From Prosapia bicincta (taxonomy: Eukaryota > Arthropoda > Insecta > Hemiptera > Cercopidae), in NCBI GenBank assembly GCA_036971475.1, contig JBAIZL010000002.1, positions 333,103,820-333,167,819 on the forward strand: 64,000 nucleotides of DNA, read 5' to 3'. Both the position numbers and the translations under genes were made by a program. The notes beneath the pieces were generated by a model. That model worked only from the letters and a program-made list of their open reading frames with translations. It was not told where the DNA came from and did not search any database. This document shows positions 46,473-57,329 of this stretch, one piece after another (the stretch's first letter is position 1; each line of letters opens with the position of its first letter).

Positions 46473-47399
46473 ACGGCGCCGTGACGTTCGTCGAAACGGA
46501 CAGGTTGTTAAAGAATGTGAAGAGCGACTCGTCTTCGGTGTCGTCGCTGCTGTCGATGCGGCGTCGATCTGTCGTTAAGAGCAACCTCCACGTGCAGTTC
46601 CATCAAAGAGCGCCTAGCTTTGCGTCCACACACTCTTCCAGTTCTTATTCGTCCTCGGGAAACTTCTCCGACACCAGAGCGCCAGACGGGGGATGGGGTT
46701 GGGTAGTAGTGTTTGCTGCCTTTATGGTGAACCTCATAGCAGACGGAATAACCTTCTCGTTCGGGGTGATATTCGTCGAATTTCTACATTACTTTGGCGA
46801 AGGGAAGAGTAAAACGGCATGGATCGGTTCCCTTTTCATGGCTATGCCGCTATTGTCCGGGCCGGTAGCCAGCTTCCTCACCGACCGCTACGGCTGCCGC
46901 AAAGTGTGCATCGTGGGCGGCATCCTCGCCGCCGCCGGTTTCATTGTGTCCTCTTTTACTCACTCCATGGAGCTTCTGTTTCTCACGTTTGGCATCATCG
47001 CCGGCTTCGGATTGTCTTTATGTTATGTCGCTGCTGTTGTGATCGTCGCTTACTACTTCGACCGTCGCAGGTCATTTGCCACCGGACTATCCGTGTGCGG
47101 CAGCGGCATCGGTACATTCGTGTTCGCTCCGCTCACGCAGTTCTTGCTGGCGGAATACGGCTGGCGGGGGACGACACTCGTCTTGGCCGGACTGTTCCTC
47201 AATTTGTGCGTGTGCGGGATGTTAATGCGTGATCTGGCGTGGACCAAGACCAAGACAGCTACCAAGAGTCGGAAGAAGAGGAAGTCTAAGCTGAACACCA
47301 CCTCCAGTGTGGACACGTTCTCGGCGCTCAGCGCTACACAGCAGACTCCCACCAGCTGCCCCAGTAGTAGTGAACTTCGGAAGCTTATTCAGAGGCCAG
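46391..47399 (+). CDS. SLC16-type monocarboxylate transporter, N-terminal half (partial)
   Basis: Major-facilitator proton-linked monocarboxylate transporter of the plasma membrane; substrate not predictable. Visible: a Ser-rich cytosolic N-terminus (1-95), the family signature APDGGWGWVVVFAAF (97-111) opening TM1, and TM2 at about 143-162. The MFS loop TDRYGCRKV (164-172) is followed by TM3 to about 188 and TM4 at about 193-213. The second family motif YFDRRRSFATGLSVCGSGIG (222-241) enters TM5, and TM6 lies at about 260-278. A basic Lys/Arg/Thr/Ser-rich stretch from 284 is the start of the central cytosolic loop. Family members have 12 TMs, so half is missing. The frame reads on past the GTGAGT donor to a stop at 47446, which I take as intron. 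The ATG is the first in frame: TAG precedes it at 46373-46375. No C-terminal exon was found to 64000. The paralogue is not determined. Confidence 0.9.
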
Positions 47400-47496
47400 G
47401 TGAGTCAAGTACCTCATACCAAAATGTAAGTCAAACTAAGCAATGATAATGGATACCGTTATTTCTTTGCAATAAATGAGAATATAATAATACTGT
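47400..47496 (+). other. 5' splice donor and start of the large intron
   Basis: GTGAGTCAAG at 47400 is a strong donor consensus. From here to the window end no transporter coding sequence is recognised, so the intron is at least 16.6 kb and contains the 183-bp and 114-bp arrays and many transposon fragments. Confidence 0.75.
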
Positions 47497-47964
47497 TAAT
47501 TACTAGCAGAGTACCCGACCTTCGTACGGGGTTGATGATATTTGTTTTAAGGGTGAATTAAATTTACTGAAGTTGAATCCCAATAAATATATCAAACTAT
47601 AGTTTATAAACTTACCGAGTATTGTTTCAAAAACCAAGAGAAGGTAACGATTCTACTTCCAACATGACATTTGTAAAGTATAACTAGCATTGTAAGATGA
47701 ATAGCAACAAACATTTACTATCAGCTGATTAATCCAAGTATATAATGGGGTATAGATAACTGAGTGTTAAGGGAGTTTTCAAGGTCAGTGGGGCGGTGCC
47801 CTGGTGGAATTTCTAAATAAAAATATGCCTGTGTGTTAACCAGGGACCATAAGACTGTCCATGTAAAATTTCAGCTCAATGGGCCCAGTAGTTTTTACGT
47901 GATTAAGTAACACACACACATACACACACACATTTACCATTAGATTTTTATGTAATAGTATAGA
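47497..47964 (+). mobile_element. RTE-type / SINE-like retroelement insertion
   Basis: It begins TACTAGCAGAGTACCCGACC followed by TTCGTACGGGGT, and ends with TTTCAGCTCAATGGGCCCAG, TAGTTTTTACGTGATTAAG, an ACACACACAT tract and a TTTTTATGTAATAGTATAGATTA tail. This 5' 'CCCGACCTTCG' head and 3' 'TTTCAGCTCAAT...TAACACACACAC...TATAGATTA' tail are characteristic of insect SINEs and truncated copies sharing RTE-type tails. There is no ORF. It sits 100 bp behind the exon donor in transcript orientation. Confidence 0.7.
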
Positions 47965-48158
47965 TTAGGGCATTTAAAATTTATTTTAATATTACTAGGC
48001 TCATTTAGGATCTTCTAGTCGTCTTCGATGGTCCTATGTCCGATATTGCATGGTTGGCGAAACATCAAGCGAGGAGCGTTAAGTAAGATAAGGTTTCGAA
48101 ATTGCATTATTCCACCTTAAAAAAATGCAAAAGGCTCCCACGACTTGACTATATGTCA

Positions 48159-51100
48159 TAAAAGAGTAGGGATTGACGATCTCTCGGCCTTCTCACTCCA
48201 CCCAAACGTCTCGATCAACTTCATCATATTGATTTGTTGGTGCTACCGTTAGTCCTCCATTTAACCTTACCATTAACAACGATTCCTTCAAAGAACGGTT
48301 ACTTGTGTGGTAGCGACAGTTCTGTCTCTTGTTGAAATATTAAAAGAGTAAGGGATTGACGATCTCTCTGCCTTCTCACTCCACCCAAACGTCTCGATCA
48401 ACTTCATCATATTGATTTGTTGGTGCTACCGTTAGTCCTCCATTTAACCTTACCATTAACAACGATTCCTTCAAAGAACGGTTACTTGTCTGGTAGCGAC
48501 AGTTCTCTCTCTTGTTGAAATATTAAAAGAGTAAGGGATTGACGATCTCTCTGCCTTCTCACTCCACCCAAACGTCTCGATTAACTTCATCATATTGATT
48601 TGTTGGTGCTACCGTTAGTCCTCCATTTAACCTTATCATTAACAACGATTCCTTCAAAGAACGGTTACTTGTGTGGTAGCGACAGTTCTGTCTCTTGTTG
48701 AAATATTAAAAGAGTAAGGGATTGACGATCTCTCTGCCTTCTCACTCCACCCAAACGTCTCGATCAACTTCATCATATTGATTTGTTGGTGCTACCGTTA
48801 GTCCTCCATTTAACCTTACCATTAACAACGATTCCTTCAAAGAACGGTTACTTGTGTGGTAGCGACAGTTCTCTCTCTTGTTGAAATATTAAAAGAGTAA
48901 GGGATTGACGATCTCTCTGCCTTCTCACTCCACCCAAACGTCTCGATCAACTTCATCATATTGATTTGTTGGTGCTACCGTTAGTCCTCCATTTAACCTT
49001 ATCATTAACAACGATTCCTTCAAAGAACGGTTACTTGTGTGGTAGCGACAGTTCTCTCTCTTGTTGAAATATTAAAAGAGTAAGGGATTGACGATCTCTC
49101 GGCCTTCTCACTCCACTCAAACGTCTCGATCAACTTCATCATATTGATTTGTTGGTGCTACCGTTAGTCCTCCATTTAACCTTACCATTAACAACGATTC
49201 CTTCAAAGAACGGTTACTTGTGTGGTAGCGACAGTTCTCTCTCTTGTTGAAATATTAAAAGAGTAAGGGATTGACGATCTCTCGGCCTTCTCACTCCACT
49301 CAAACGTCTCGATCAACTTCATCATATTGATTTGTTGGTGCTACCGTTAGTCCTCCATTTAACCTTACCATTAACAACGATTCCTTCAAAGAACGGTTAC
49401 TTCTCTGGTAGCGACAGTTCTGTCTCTTGTTGAAATATTAAAAGAGTAAGGGATTGACGATCTCTCGGCCTTCTCACTCCACTCAAACGTCTCGATCAAC
49501 TTCATCATATAGATTTGTTGGTGCTACCGTTAGTCCTCCATTTAACCTTACCATTAACAACGATTCCTTCAAAGAACGGTTACTTCTCTGGTAGCGACAG
49601 TTCTGTCTCTTGTTGAAATATTAAAAGAGTAAGGGGATTGACGATATCTCGGTCTTCTCACTCCACTCAAACGTCTCGATCAACTTCATCATATTGATTT
49701 GTTGGTGCTACCGTTAGTCCTCCATTTAACCTTACCATTAACAACGATTCCTTCAAAGAACGGTTACTTGTGTGGTAGCGACAGTTCTCTCTCTTGTTGA
49801 AATATTAAAAGAGTAAGGGATTGACGATCTCTCGGCCTTCTCACTCCACTCAAACGTCTCGATCAACTTCATCATATTGATTTGTTGGTGCTACCGTTAG
49901 TCCTCCATTTAACCTTACCATTAACAACGATTCCTTCAAAGAACGGTTACTTCTCTGGTAGCGACAGTTCTGTCTCTTGTTGAAATATTAAAAGAGTAAG
50001 GGGATTGACGATATCTCGGTCTTCTCACTCCACTCAAACGTCTCGATCAACTTCATTATATTGATTTGTTGGTGCTACCGTTAGTCCTCCATTTAACCTT
50101 ATCATTAACAACGATTCCTTCAAAGAACGGTTACTTGTGTGGTAGCGACAGTTCTCTCTCTTGTTGAAATATTAAAAGAGTAAGGGATTGACGATCTCTC
50201 GGCCTTCTCACTCCACCCAAACGTCTCGATCAACTTCATCATATTGATTTGTTGGTGCTACCGTTAGTCCTCCATTTAACCTTATCATTAACAACGATTC
50301 CTTCAAAGAACGGTTACTTGTGTGGTAGCGACAGTTCTCTCTCTTGTTGAAATATTAAAAGAGTAAGGGATTGACGATCTCTCGGCCTTCTCACTCCACC
50401 CAAACGTCTCGATCAACTTCATCATATTGATTTGTTGGTGCTACCGTTAGTCCTCCATTTAACCTTATCATTAACAACGATTCCTTCAAAGAACGGTTAC
50501 TTGTGTGGTAGCGACAGTTCTGTCTCTTGTTGAAATATTAAAAGAGTAAGGGATTGACGATCTCTCGGCCTTCTCACTCCACCCAAACGTCTCGATCAAC
50601 TTCATCATATTGATTTGTTGGTGCTACCGTTAGTCCTCCATTTAACCTTAACATTAACAACGATTCCTTCAAAGAACGGTTACTTGTGTGGTAGCGACAG
50701 TTCTGTCTCTTGTTGAAATATTAAAAGAGTAAGGGATTGACGATCTCTCGGCCTTCTCACTCCACCCAAACGTCTCGATCAACTTCATCATATTGATTTG
50801 TTGGTGCTAGCGTTAGTCCTTCCTTTAACCTTATCATTAACAACGATTCCTTCAAAGTACGGTTACTTGTGTGGTAGCGACAGTTCTGTCTCTTGTTGAA
50901 ATATTAAAAGAGTAAGGGATTGACGATCTCTCGGCCTTCTCACTCCACCCAAACGTCTCGATCAACTTCATCATATTGATTTGTTGGTGCTACCGTTAGT
51001 CCTCCATTTAACCTTACCATTAACAACGATTCTTTCAAAGAGCGGTTACTTGTGTGGTAGCGACAGTTCTGTCTCTTGTTGAAATATTAAAAGAGTAAGG

Positions 51101-51821
51101 GATTGACGATCTCTCGGCCTTCTCACTCCACCCAAACGTCTCGATCAACTTCATCATATTGATTTGTTGGTGCTACCGTTAGTCCTCCATTTAACCTTAT
51201 CATTAACAACGATTCCTTCAAAGAACGGCTACTTGTGTGGTAGCGACAGTTCTGTCTCTTGTTGAAATATTAAAAGAGTAAGGGATTGACGATCTCTCGG
51301 CCTTCTCACTCCACCCAAACGTCTCGATCAACTTCATCATATTGATTTGTTGGTGCTACCGTTAGTCCTCCATTTAACCTTATCATTAACAACGATTCCT
51401 TCAAAGAACGGTTACTTGTGTGGTAGCGACAGTTCTGTCTCTTGTTGAAATATTAAAAGAGTAAGGGATTGACGATCTCTCGGCCTTCTCACTCCACCCA
51501 AACGTCTCGATCAACTTCATCATATTGATTTGTTGGTGCTACCGTTAGTCCTCCATTTAACCTTATCATTAACAACGATTCCTTCAAAGAACGGTTACTT
51601 GTGTGGTAGCGACAGTTCTGTCTCTTGTTGAAATATTAAAAGAGTAAGGGATTGACGATCTCTCGGCCTTCTCACTCCACCCAAACGTCTCGATCAACTT
51701 CATCATATTGATTTGTTGGTGCTACCGTTAGTCCTCCATTTAACCTTATCATTAACAACGATTCCTTCAATGAACAGTTACTTGTCTGGTAGCGACAGTT
51801 CTGTCTCTTGTTGAAATATTG
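48159..51821. repeat. 183-bp satellite array, 20 copies
   Basis: CGTCTCGATCAACTTCATC recurs at 48207, 48390 and 48573, giving 183 bp. Units also carry GGGATTGACGATCTCTC, GGTGCTACCGTTAGTCC, AACGATTCCTTCAAAGAACG and GTAGCGACAGTTCT. Copies differ at a few sites (CTGTCTC/CTCTCTC, TTACC/TTATC, CTCGG/CTCTG, CACCC/CACTC), with neighbouring copies sharing variants, as expected of local unequal exchange. A two-unit block with an extra G (AAGGGGATTG) appears twice near 49630 and 50000. It is entirely within the putative intron. Confidence 0.95.
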
Positions 51822-52710
51822 CTATATTTATTGTTAGCAAAAAAAAAAAAACGATGTTTAGTAGGTTTTGATGGATTGTAGAAGAAAACTGGCAATTCTC
51901 AGTACATTGTTTAAAAATTAGATTTTTCCAGTTACTACAAACTACCCTAAACATGAATATTGCCCAGTTTATTGATAACGATTTTCTCGTCAACCCTTTT
52001 TTTAACCCGTATCTTTGATTCAATGCCAGTGGCCGTCGTTGAGAAAGCTTCGATTATAACATTATTAGAAACTAAGAAAACAAAAGCATTGTGTATTTGA
52101 TCGGATGAGTGTGCCGAAATTTGGTATTTCGCCGGTTTGGTAAAACGGTGAAATCGTCATAGATGTATAAACGTTGTGGAATTCAGCCAATTGGCAAAGC
52201 AAAAAGATGGAACGGCAGAAAAAGTTACGTTGCAACATATCCGACAGCGGTGTCAACAGAACGAGCGAATATTCCGGGTTATAGAAGTAAGCCTTTGTTA
52301 ACGATTCCCGTAACTAGTAACTGTCAGTTTTATGTTGCTTTATTAGAAGAGGAAAGCGAATTTTCTTTAATTATAATTTCTTATTGATAACGTCATTGCA
52401 AACAACAATCGTTCGCTAACTTATTAAACCCCTTGAAAATTACACAATTTATTTATTTGCCGATATAACGCAATAAACGAAATTTCAAATTTCGAAAGTA
52501 TGTATAGTTTGCATTTACATTGTTTTACAGTAATGTAATTTTTTAAGGCGTAAAATTCAGTACTTTTTCCTTTTCTTAGAAATACGTTTTTCAATTAAAA
52601 AAAAAATTAATTACAAAAAAATGCGTTACAATATTATTTTATCTTTAAATTACGAGAAAAATATTGTAGCTACTTTCTTTAAAAAAAAGTATTCCAAATA
52701 TACTTCAAAG
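51822..52710. other. Gene-free sequence
   Basis: Short frames on both strands (51778-52023 -, 52065-52256 -, 52163-52387 +) show no recognisable domain or family. AT-rich; no transposon ends. Confidence 0.4.
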
Positions 52711-52732
52711 TGTGTGTATGTGTGTGTGTATT

Positions 52733-52772
<40 letters not shown>

Positions 52773-52787
52773 GGGGTGCGTGTGTGT

Positions 52788-52860
<73 letters not shown>
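52711..52860. repeat. GT microsatellite
   Basis: About 150 bp of (TG)n with a few interruptions (TATG, TTTG, GGGGGTGCG). The open frame through it encodes only alternating Val/Cys and is not a gene. Confidence 0.97.
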
Positions 52861-52862
<2 letters not shown>

Positions 52863-53289
52863 TTTTACTGTAAAACTTGAGAAAAATTTTTAAAAAATAG
52901 AACTTTTAATTCTCAGTCATAGGAAATAAAAAAGATGATGAATATTCAACTCCACTTATTATTCCTTAAAATTAGATTAGGAAAATTAACATTTTTCGCT
53001 TTTATTAACATTTCCTATGTGAGGCGTGGCAGGGATGGAAAAAACCCGAGGTGATGTCGGTAGCGAACCAATGTGACTCGTAATCGCACTCGTCAGTACT
53101 TCCTCGTTGCCATAGTAACGTGCTTTCGTAATACAGTAGTAAAACTTACCTATTGCAGCAGTAATTATGCAGTTTGTCCTCCTCAACCACTCAGGGACAA
53201 TGTTATCAGCGGTTGACTGTAGCTTGAATAGTAATTTCTATCTTCTAGTAAATACTAAGGCTGCTCCGTTTCACTACTTTATAACAAAC
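52861..53289. other. Gene-free sequence between microsatellites
   Basis: No recognisable coding or repeat structure. A short - strand frame (52986-53186) has no known motif. Confidence 0.4.
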
Positions 53290-53290
53290 C

Positions 53291-53367
<77 letters not shown>
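53290..53367. repeat. AT microsatellite
   Basis: An AT dinucleotide run with one ATGTAT interruption near 53311. Frames through it (Ile-Tyr repeats on both strands) are artefacts. Confidence 0.97.
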
Positions 53368-53368
<1 letters not shown>

Positions 53369-54019
53369 TTCCGTGCAATATTCTTAGAAATAATTCGACT
53401 CTGTTTCGGAGTGCTGCCATGCACACGTGAACTTTGATTAATACTGAACTCACTTCACTTTCCGTCATATTTCCATGTCCCATATTCTTCGCCTTAGAAT
53501 ATACAAAAAGTTATTAATATTAAAATTCGGTCAAAATTATTTTGGTTTTGTCTTTAATGCATTATTTTTATGACCGGAAATGCAGTACGAAGGGATGATG
53601 ACTTTTGTTTTTTTTCTTGAAATTCAGATAATACATTCTCTATACCACATTGTTCCAGTTCGTAACTTATTTTGGGATTTGAAACAAGTATGAAGTTGAA
53701 CGAATGCTGTATTACTTGACAAAAGATTGGCTCAATTCGTAATTGTTTTCCATTTTACACGTTACCTAAAAAATCCATATAAACATTGAAAAGGTTATTT
53801 TGAAAGTCGCAAACTTCATGGTTATATTTCCTTAACCTTATATTTGTTAAAACTTGAAACAATATGAACCAGGCAACAATTTACGAACGCTCGAACCTGT
53901 AAAATCTCACAATTTTTAAAGTGAAAACGTCTGTAGCGACGCCTACAAAAACTTATTGGATGGATAAAAACGTTCAATTTCACGACAGTATAATTTCCAC
54001 GTTACGCTAAGGTTCACCT
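53368..54019. other. Gene-free sequence
   Basis: AT-rich, with nothing recognisable on either strand. Confidence 0.4.
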
Positions 54020-54125
54020 CAAAGGGAATTATATAATAATGTGATTTTATACAACAGCTGATTTTGTGTTATAGGTTATGTTGTAGAACAGCTGTTTTAT
54101 ACATAGGTATGTTACATTATTTATT
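54020..54125 (-). repeat. Dispersed CAGCTG-type repeat, copy D
   Basis: Reverse-oriented relative of the copies at 28591, 38905 and 39128: ACAACAGCTGATTTTGTG, TTATAGGTTATGTTGTAGAA, CAGCTGTTTTATACATAGG and TATGTTACATTATTTATT follow their reverse complement in order. Confidence 0.65.
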
Positions 54126-56242
54126 GAACATTGTTAAGGAAAATGGTTATTATTAACTAGTTTTGATCAGTTAATAAATATATTAATTTATTTACATTTT
54201 GATAAATCTAAATATAAATAAGCCAATATAACGATAATCATAAGTTGAGCATTTTTAATCCAATATTTGAAACGAATATTTTTAGATCTGATTTGAAATG
54301 AAATTTTTAAGACAATTTGTATCCAGTAAACATCTAATAAATGTTTTTATCTACATTATTTTAATACTAACTACAATAATTATTGAATGAAAAATGTATA
54401 AATTCATATTTTTTTCGATTTTCATTTAAAATTTTGCAAAATTATTAGCTCTAATTTGTTCTTTGTAGTTAAAATTTTGGCGTTAAATGTAAAAAATCTG
54501 TATTATTGTTTATTATTAGAATTAATTTGTATAATCTTATATTTTCATTTAATTCGTTGAAAACTCTAATTTAATAATAGCTCTAATTTGGTATTTGGAA
54601 TTCAAATTTTTGCGTTGAATATAAAAATTTTGTATTATTGTTTCTTATACTGTATTATAACAAATGTTTAGGTAATTTCTCAGTACGGAAGATGGAATGT
54701 TTCCGCCGAGTGCCACAGCTTTTTTTTAATAGAAAAAAAAATTATTATCATTAAAAGATAACTACAAAACAGGTTTGGGGTACTCTACAACTATCCGTTT
54801 GGGGTAGGTTTTGTTACTAATTTTGTAGAAATAAGCGGGTAGCGTACGTTTTAATATACCTATGTGGTTAATAAACATGTGGTAGTAGATGGCAATCGTT
54901 CAATTCGGCAGTCATTCATTTCAAATTTTTTATATAACCCAAACTATCTTAACTGGATACTATGATATTCCGGTTATATATTTTGACATAGCTATATAAT
55001 AGGCCTACTGTATTATAATAAAAAAAACGGCAAGTGCTGAAAAGTTATGTGATAAAGTAATTTATTTTGTTTATTAATAGCTTAGTTTATGTTATGATAC
55101 TTAGTTTTTTTAAGTAACATATTTTGTCAAAACGAAAAGAATTGGAGTTGATCCCGTCTTAGAAGAATATTATCGTGTATCTTTTGTATTAGAGATAACA
55201 GTAAAATTATCATCCAATATGTAGTGTAAAGTTCAATCACTATAGATATTAACAAATTGCAGTTTATGTCGTTAGTTGTAATGTACCATAAGTAAGTTGT
55301 ATTGTTTCTTACAATAAAAGTGTTTATGTGCGCTCGTGCGCTCTGTTTATATTTATGTATCAAACTAGTTGAAAACTTAAATAAATTATGATCACAGTCT
55401 GAAATTTATGTAATTATTATGAGCTTAAACTCATATAGCTCAAGGCATTAAATTTTATGTGTTAATCGTATTTTTCGTTAAAATATTAGGAAATGGTGTA
55501 ATTTTCTCTTAGTCTATGGTTGTTTGCTAGTGGAATTTATTTACTATATTAGTCTACATTTTTCAGTGAGCAAAATTACTATTTCTTATTTTATAACAAA
55601 ATATTTCTACTTTGAATATATGTAATTTTATATAAATATAATAAATTTTAACATGAAATTGATAATTCAGAATGCGACATAACGTTACATTATAGTTTGT
55701 TGTGTAAAATGACTGTTGTAAAGTATTCGGTTTTGTTTGCCATGAAAGTAAAATGTACACGGTTGTAAATCTGTTTCAGCGTAAAGATTGTAAAATATCT
55801 TTTCTGCGTGTATTTAAAGGATTTCGCCCTATAAGTACATGTTAGCAGGTCTCTATAATACCCGTGTCCTCTGTGTTACAATCTGTAGTTAATGCTCGAA
55901 TAATTTCAGTTGGCGATATTTCTAAACAAATGTTCCGATTAAAATAATATTTTAATCTGAACCAATAATATTTAAAATATACAAATAAATCGCCCATCAG
56001 GCATGTTCGGGGATAAAGAGATACATATTATAAAATTTTACAAATTTCCTTTTCATTCTGTCAAGAGTAATTTTCTTTTGTTTTTCTGTCACATTTGTAT
56101 ATTGTTTCTCTAAGTCGTAATTGTTATTGGTGAAAATTTATTTAATTGTTTCGTTTTCAAAAAAACACCGAAAGCGGTGCCCTGAACCTCTGCATGCCAA
56201 GTTCAATATAAAATCCAAGGCCAATATATATATATATATATA
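54126..56242. other. Gene-free AT-rich sequence
   Basis: About 2.1 kb with only short AT-driven frames. A weak internal duplication (AATTTTGCGTTGAAT-like words near 54475 and 54610, each followed by TGTATTATTGTTT) suggests an old tandem copy of about 130 bp. Nothing else is seen. Confidence 0.4.
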
Positions 56243-56901
56243 CAGTCAACTCCCGATTTTCCGGGATCGCATCAACCGGGTTGCGGATCAACCGGGATCG
56301 TCAGCTCCACTTGAAGCAGTGGGGCGGGAGGAGTCAAATGTGAACGCGGCGGACGGATGCGAGCGCGGGCGGTCGTTGAGGCGTACAGTAACTTTTACGG
56401 AATAATTTATAGACTGTCAACTCGTTTACGTTATATTTCTTGTTGTCCTTTTATAAATTCACGCGGTTCTATGACGCGCGAATCCCTAATTACGCGTTAT
56501 CTCCAACGTCCAATCAGATCAGAGCACATCGAAGCATCGAACGTGATGCATGGAGGTTCGATAACCCCGAGCGCTAGCGGCCGTTTTTCGGAGAATAAAT
56601 CCGAACGCCGAATTCGCGGAATTACGCGATCGCTCGAGTCGAACGTAAACACTACCCTTCCTCAGTGGTCAGTCTATGCGTTGCTTCTGATCAAAACTCA
56701 GTGGTCAGTCTATGCGTTGCTTCTGATCAAAACGAACTGTACAGTAGTGGCGGTACAACAGGAGGCGGTACTATTTATCAGCTGTTTTTACAGTCATTTG
56801 GTAGAAGTAGGGCTGTGGATATTATGGTATTTGTTTTAACCGTGATTTCGCATTATCCATGACGGCCCTGCCGGTAATTATCCCGGATAATCGGGAGTTG
56901 A

Positions 56902-56904
<3 letters not shown>
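56243..56904. mobile_element. Pogo/Tigger-like non-autonomous DNA transposon (662 bp)
   Basis: Terminal inverted repeats of about 25 bp: CAGTCAACTCCCGATTTTCC on the left and, inverted at the right, CAGTCAACTCCCGATTATCC, differing at one position. The element is flanked by TA on both sides, the Tc1/mariner-pogo target duplication. TIRs beginning CAGT and this length fit a Tigger-like MITE. The interior is GC-richer than its surroundings and includes a 36-bp direct duplication (CAGTGGTCAGTCTATGCG at 56663 and 56699). A 160-codon frame inside has no transposase or CENP-B-like motif, so mobility would depend on another copy. It sits inside TA microsatellite on both sides. Confidence 0.8.

Positions 56905-56940
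<36 letters not shown>
56905..56940. repeat. TA microsatellite between two transposon insertions
   Basis: A pure TA run directly follows the pogo-like element and borders the PLE palindrome at 56941. The left side of the pogo-like element also has a TA run (56224-56242). Confidence 0.9.
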
Positions 56941-56946
<6 letters not shown>

Positions 56947-56987
56947 CAACATAGGTTATTCAAATACAAGAATATTTATTAATTTAT

Positions 56988-57032
56988 ATTCAAAGCTTTT
57001 CGTTGGTAAACAGTACCAACATCATCAGGAAT
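56988..57032 (-). ncRNA. Hammerhead ribozyme-like motif, PLE3 left arm (core intact)
   Basis: Read on the - strand: stem I ATTC, core CTGATGA, one unpaired T, stem II GTTGG / CCAAC with a 9-nt loop, core GAA, palindromic stem III AAGCTT, T at the cleavage site, stem I GAAT. All core positions are canonical except the extra nucleotide before stem II. This is the best preserved copy with the CUGAUGA form. Confidence 0.7.
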
Positions 57033-57046
57033 GAAAATTAATTTTC

Positions 57047-57091
57047 ATTCCTGATGATGTTGGTTCTGTTTGCCAACGAAAAGATTTGAAT
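57047..57091 (+). ncRNA. Hammerhead ribozyme-like motif, PLE3 right arm
   Basis: ATTC (57047), CTGATGA (57051), T, GTTGG (57059) and CCAAC (57073) with a diverged loop, GAA (57078), AAGATT (57081), T, GAAT (57088). Stem III has lost its palindrome by one change (AAGCTT to AAGATT), which would weaken dimer pairing. Core and stems I and II are intact. Confidence 0.65.
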
Positions 57092-57138
57092 ATAAATTAA
57101 TAAATATTCTTGTATTTGAATAACCTATGTTGTTTTAA

Positions 57139-57157
57139 ATTATTAAACAAGAAAACG

Positions 57158-57199
<42 letters not shown>

Positions 57200-57227
57200 A
57201 GGAAAATAATTTTATCCATAGATTACA

Positions 57228-57270
<43 letters not shown>

Positions 57271-57329
57271 TTACGTCGGTTTAAGTACGTTTCAAAAATT
57301 AAAAACATTCTGCACAGGTTGACCTTAAA
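57139..57329. repeat. Two AT microsatellite blocks
   Basis: AT/TA runs at about 57162-57194 and 57231-57262, separated by about 36 bp of unique sequence. Tyr-Ile repeat frames through them are artefacts. Confidence 0.9.

Larger units (their letters stand above)
46317..47399 (+). other. Internal exon of the monocarboxylate transporter gene
   Basis: Exon limits are inferred from the acceptor ending at 46316 and the donor CAG|GTGAGT at 47399/47400. The exon carries 74 nt of 5' UTR (after splicing) and 1009 coding nt, leaving phase 1 at the donor. It is visibly richer in G+C and CpG than its AT-rich surroundings, which helps separate it from the flanks. The preceding exon is not identified in the window. 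Confidence 0.8.
56941..57138. mobile_element. Penelope-type palindrome: two 99-bp arms without spacer (PLE3)
   Basis: Arms 56941-57039 and 57040-57138 are reverse complements with only a few mismatches, meeting at AAAATTAATTTT with no spacer. Each arm holds a hammerhead-like motif with the architecture of PLE1 and PLE2. There is no coding sequence; only the inverted terminal parts remain. Assignment to PLE rests on the ribozyme architecture and the inverted-arm layout, not on protein. An independent palindromic element carrying a ribozyme is the alternative. Confidence 0.65.

Noticed and set aside
41141..51821. Idea that the 61-bp and 183-bp arrays are related, since 183 = 3 x 61
   Set aside because: I compared the units by eye in both orientations and found no shared words; the length relation appears to be coincidence.
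52621..53483. Val/Cys and Ile/Tyr repeat proteins
   Set aside because: These are translations of GT and AT microsatellites.
56357..56839. 160-codon frame inside the pogo-like element as transposase
   Set aside because: There are no helix-turn-helix, CENP-B-like or DDE motifs, and it includes a 36-bp direct duplication. The element is non-autonomous.
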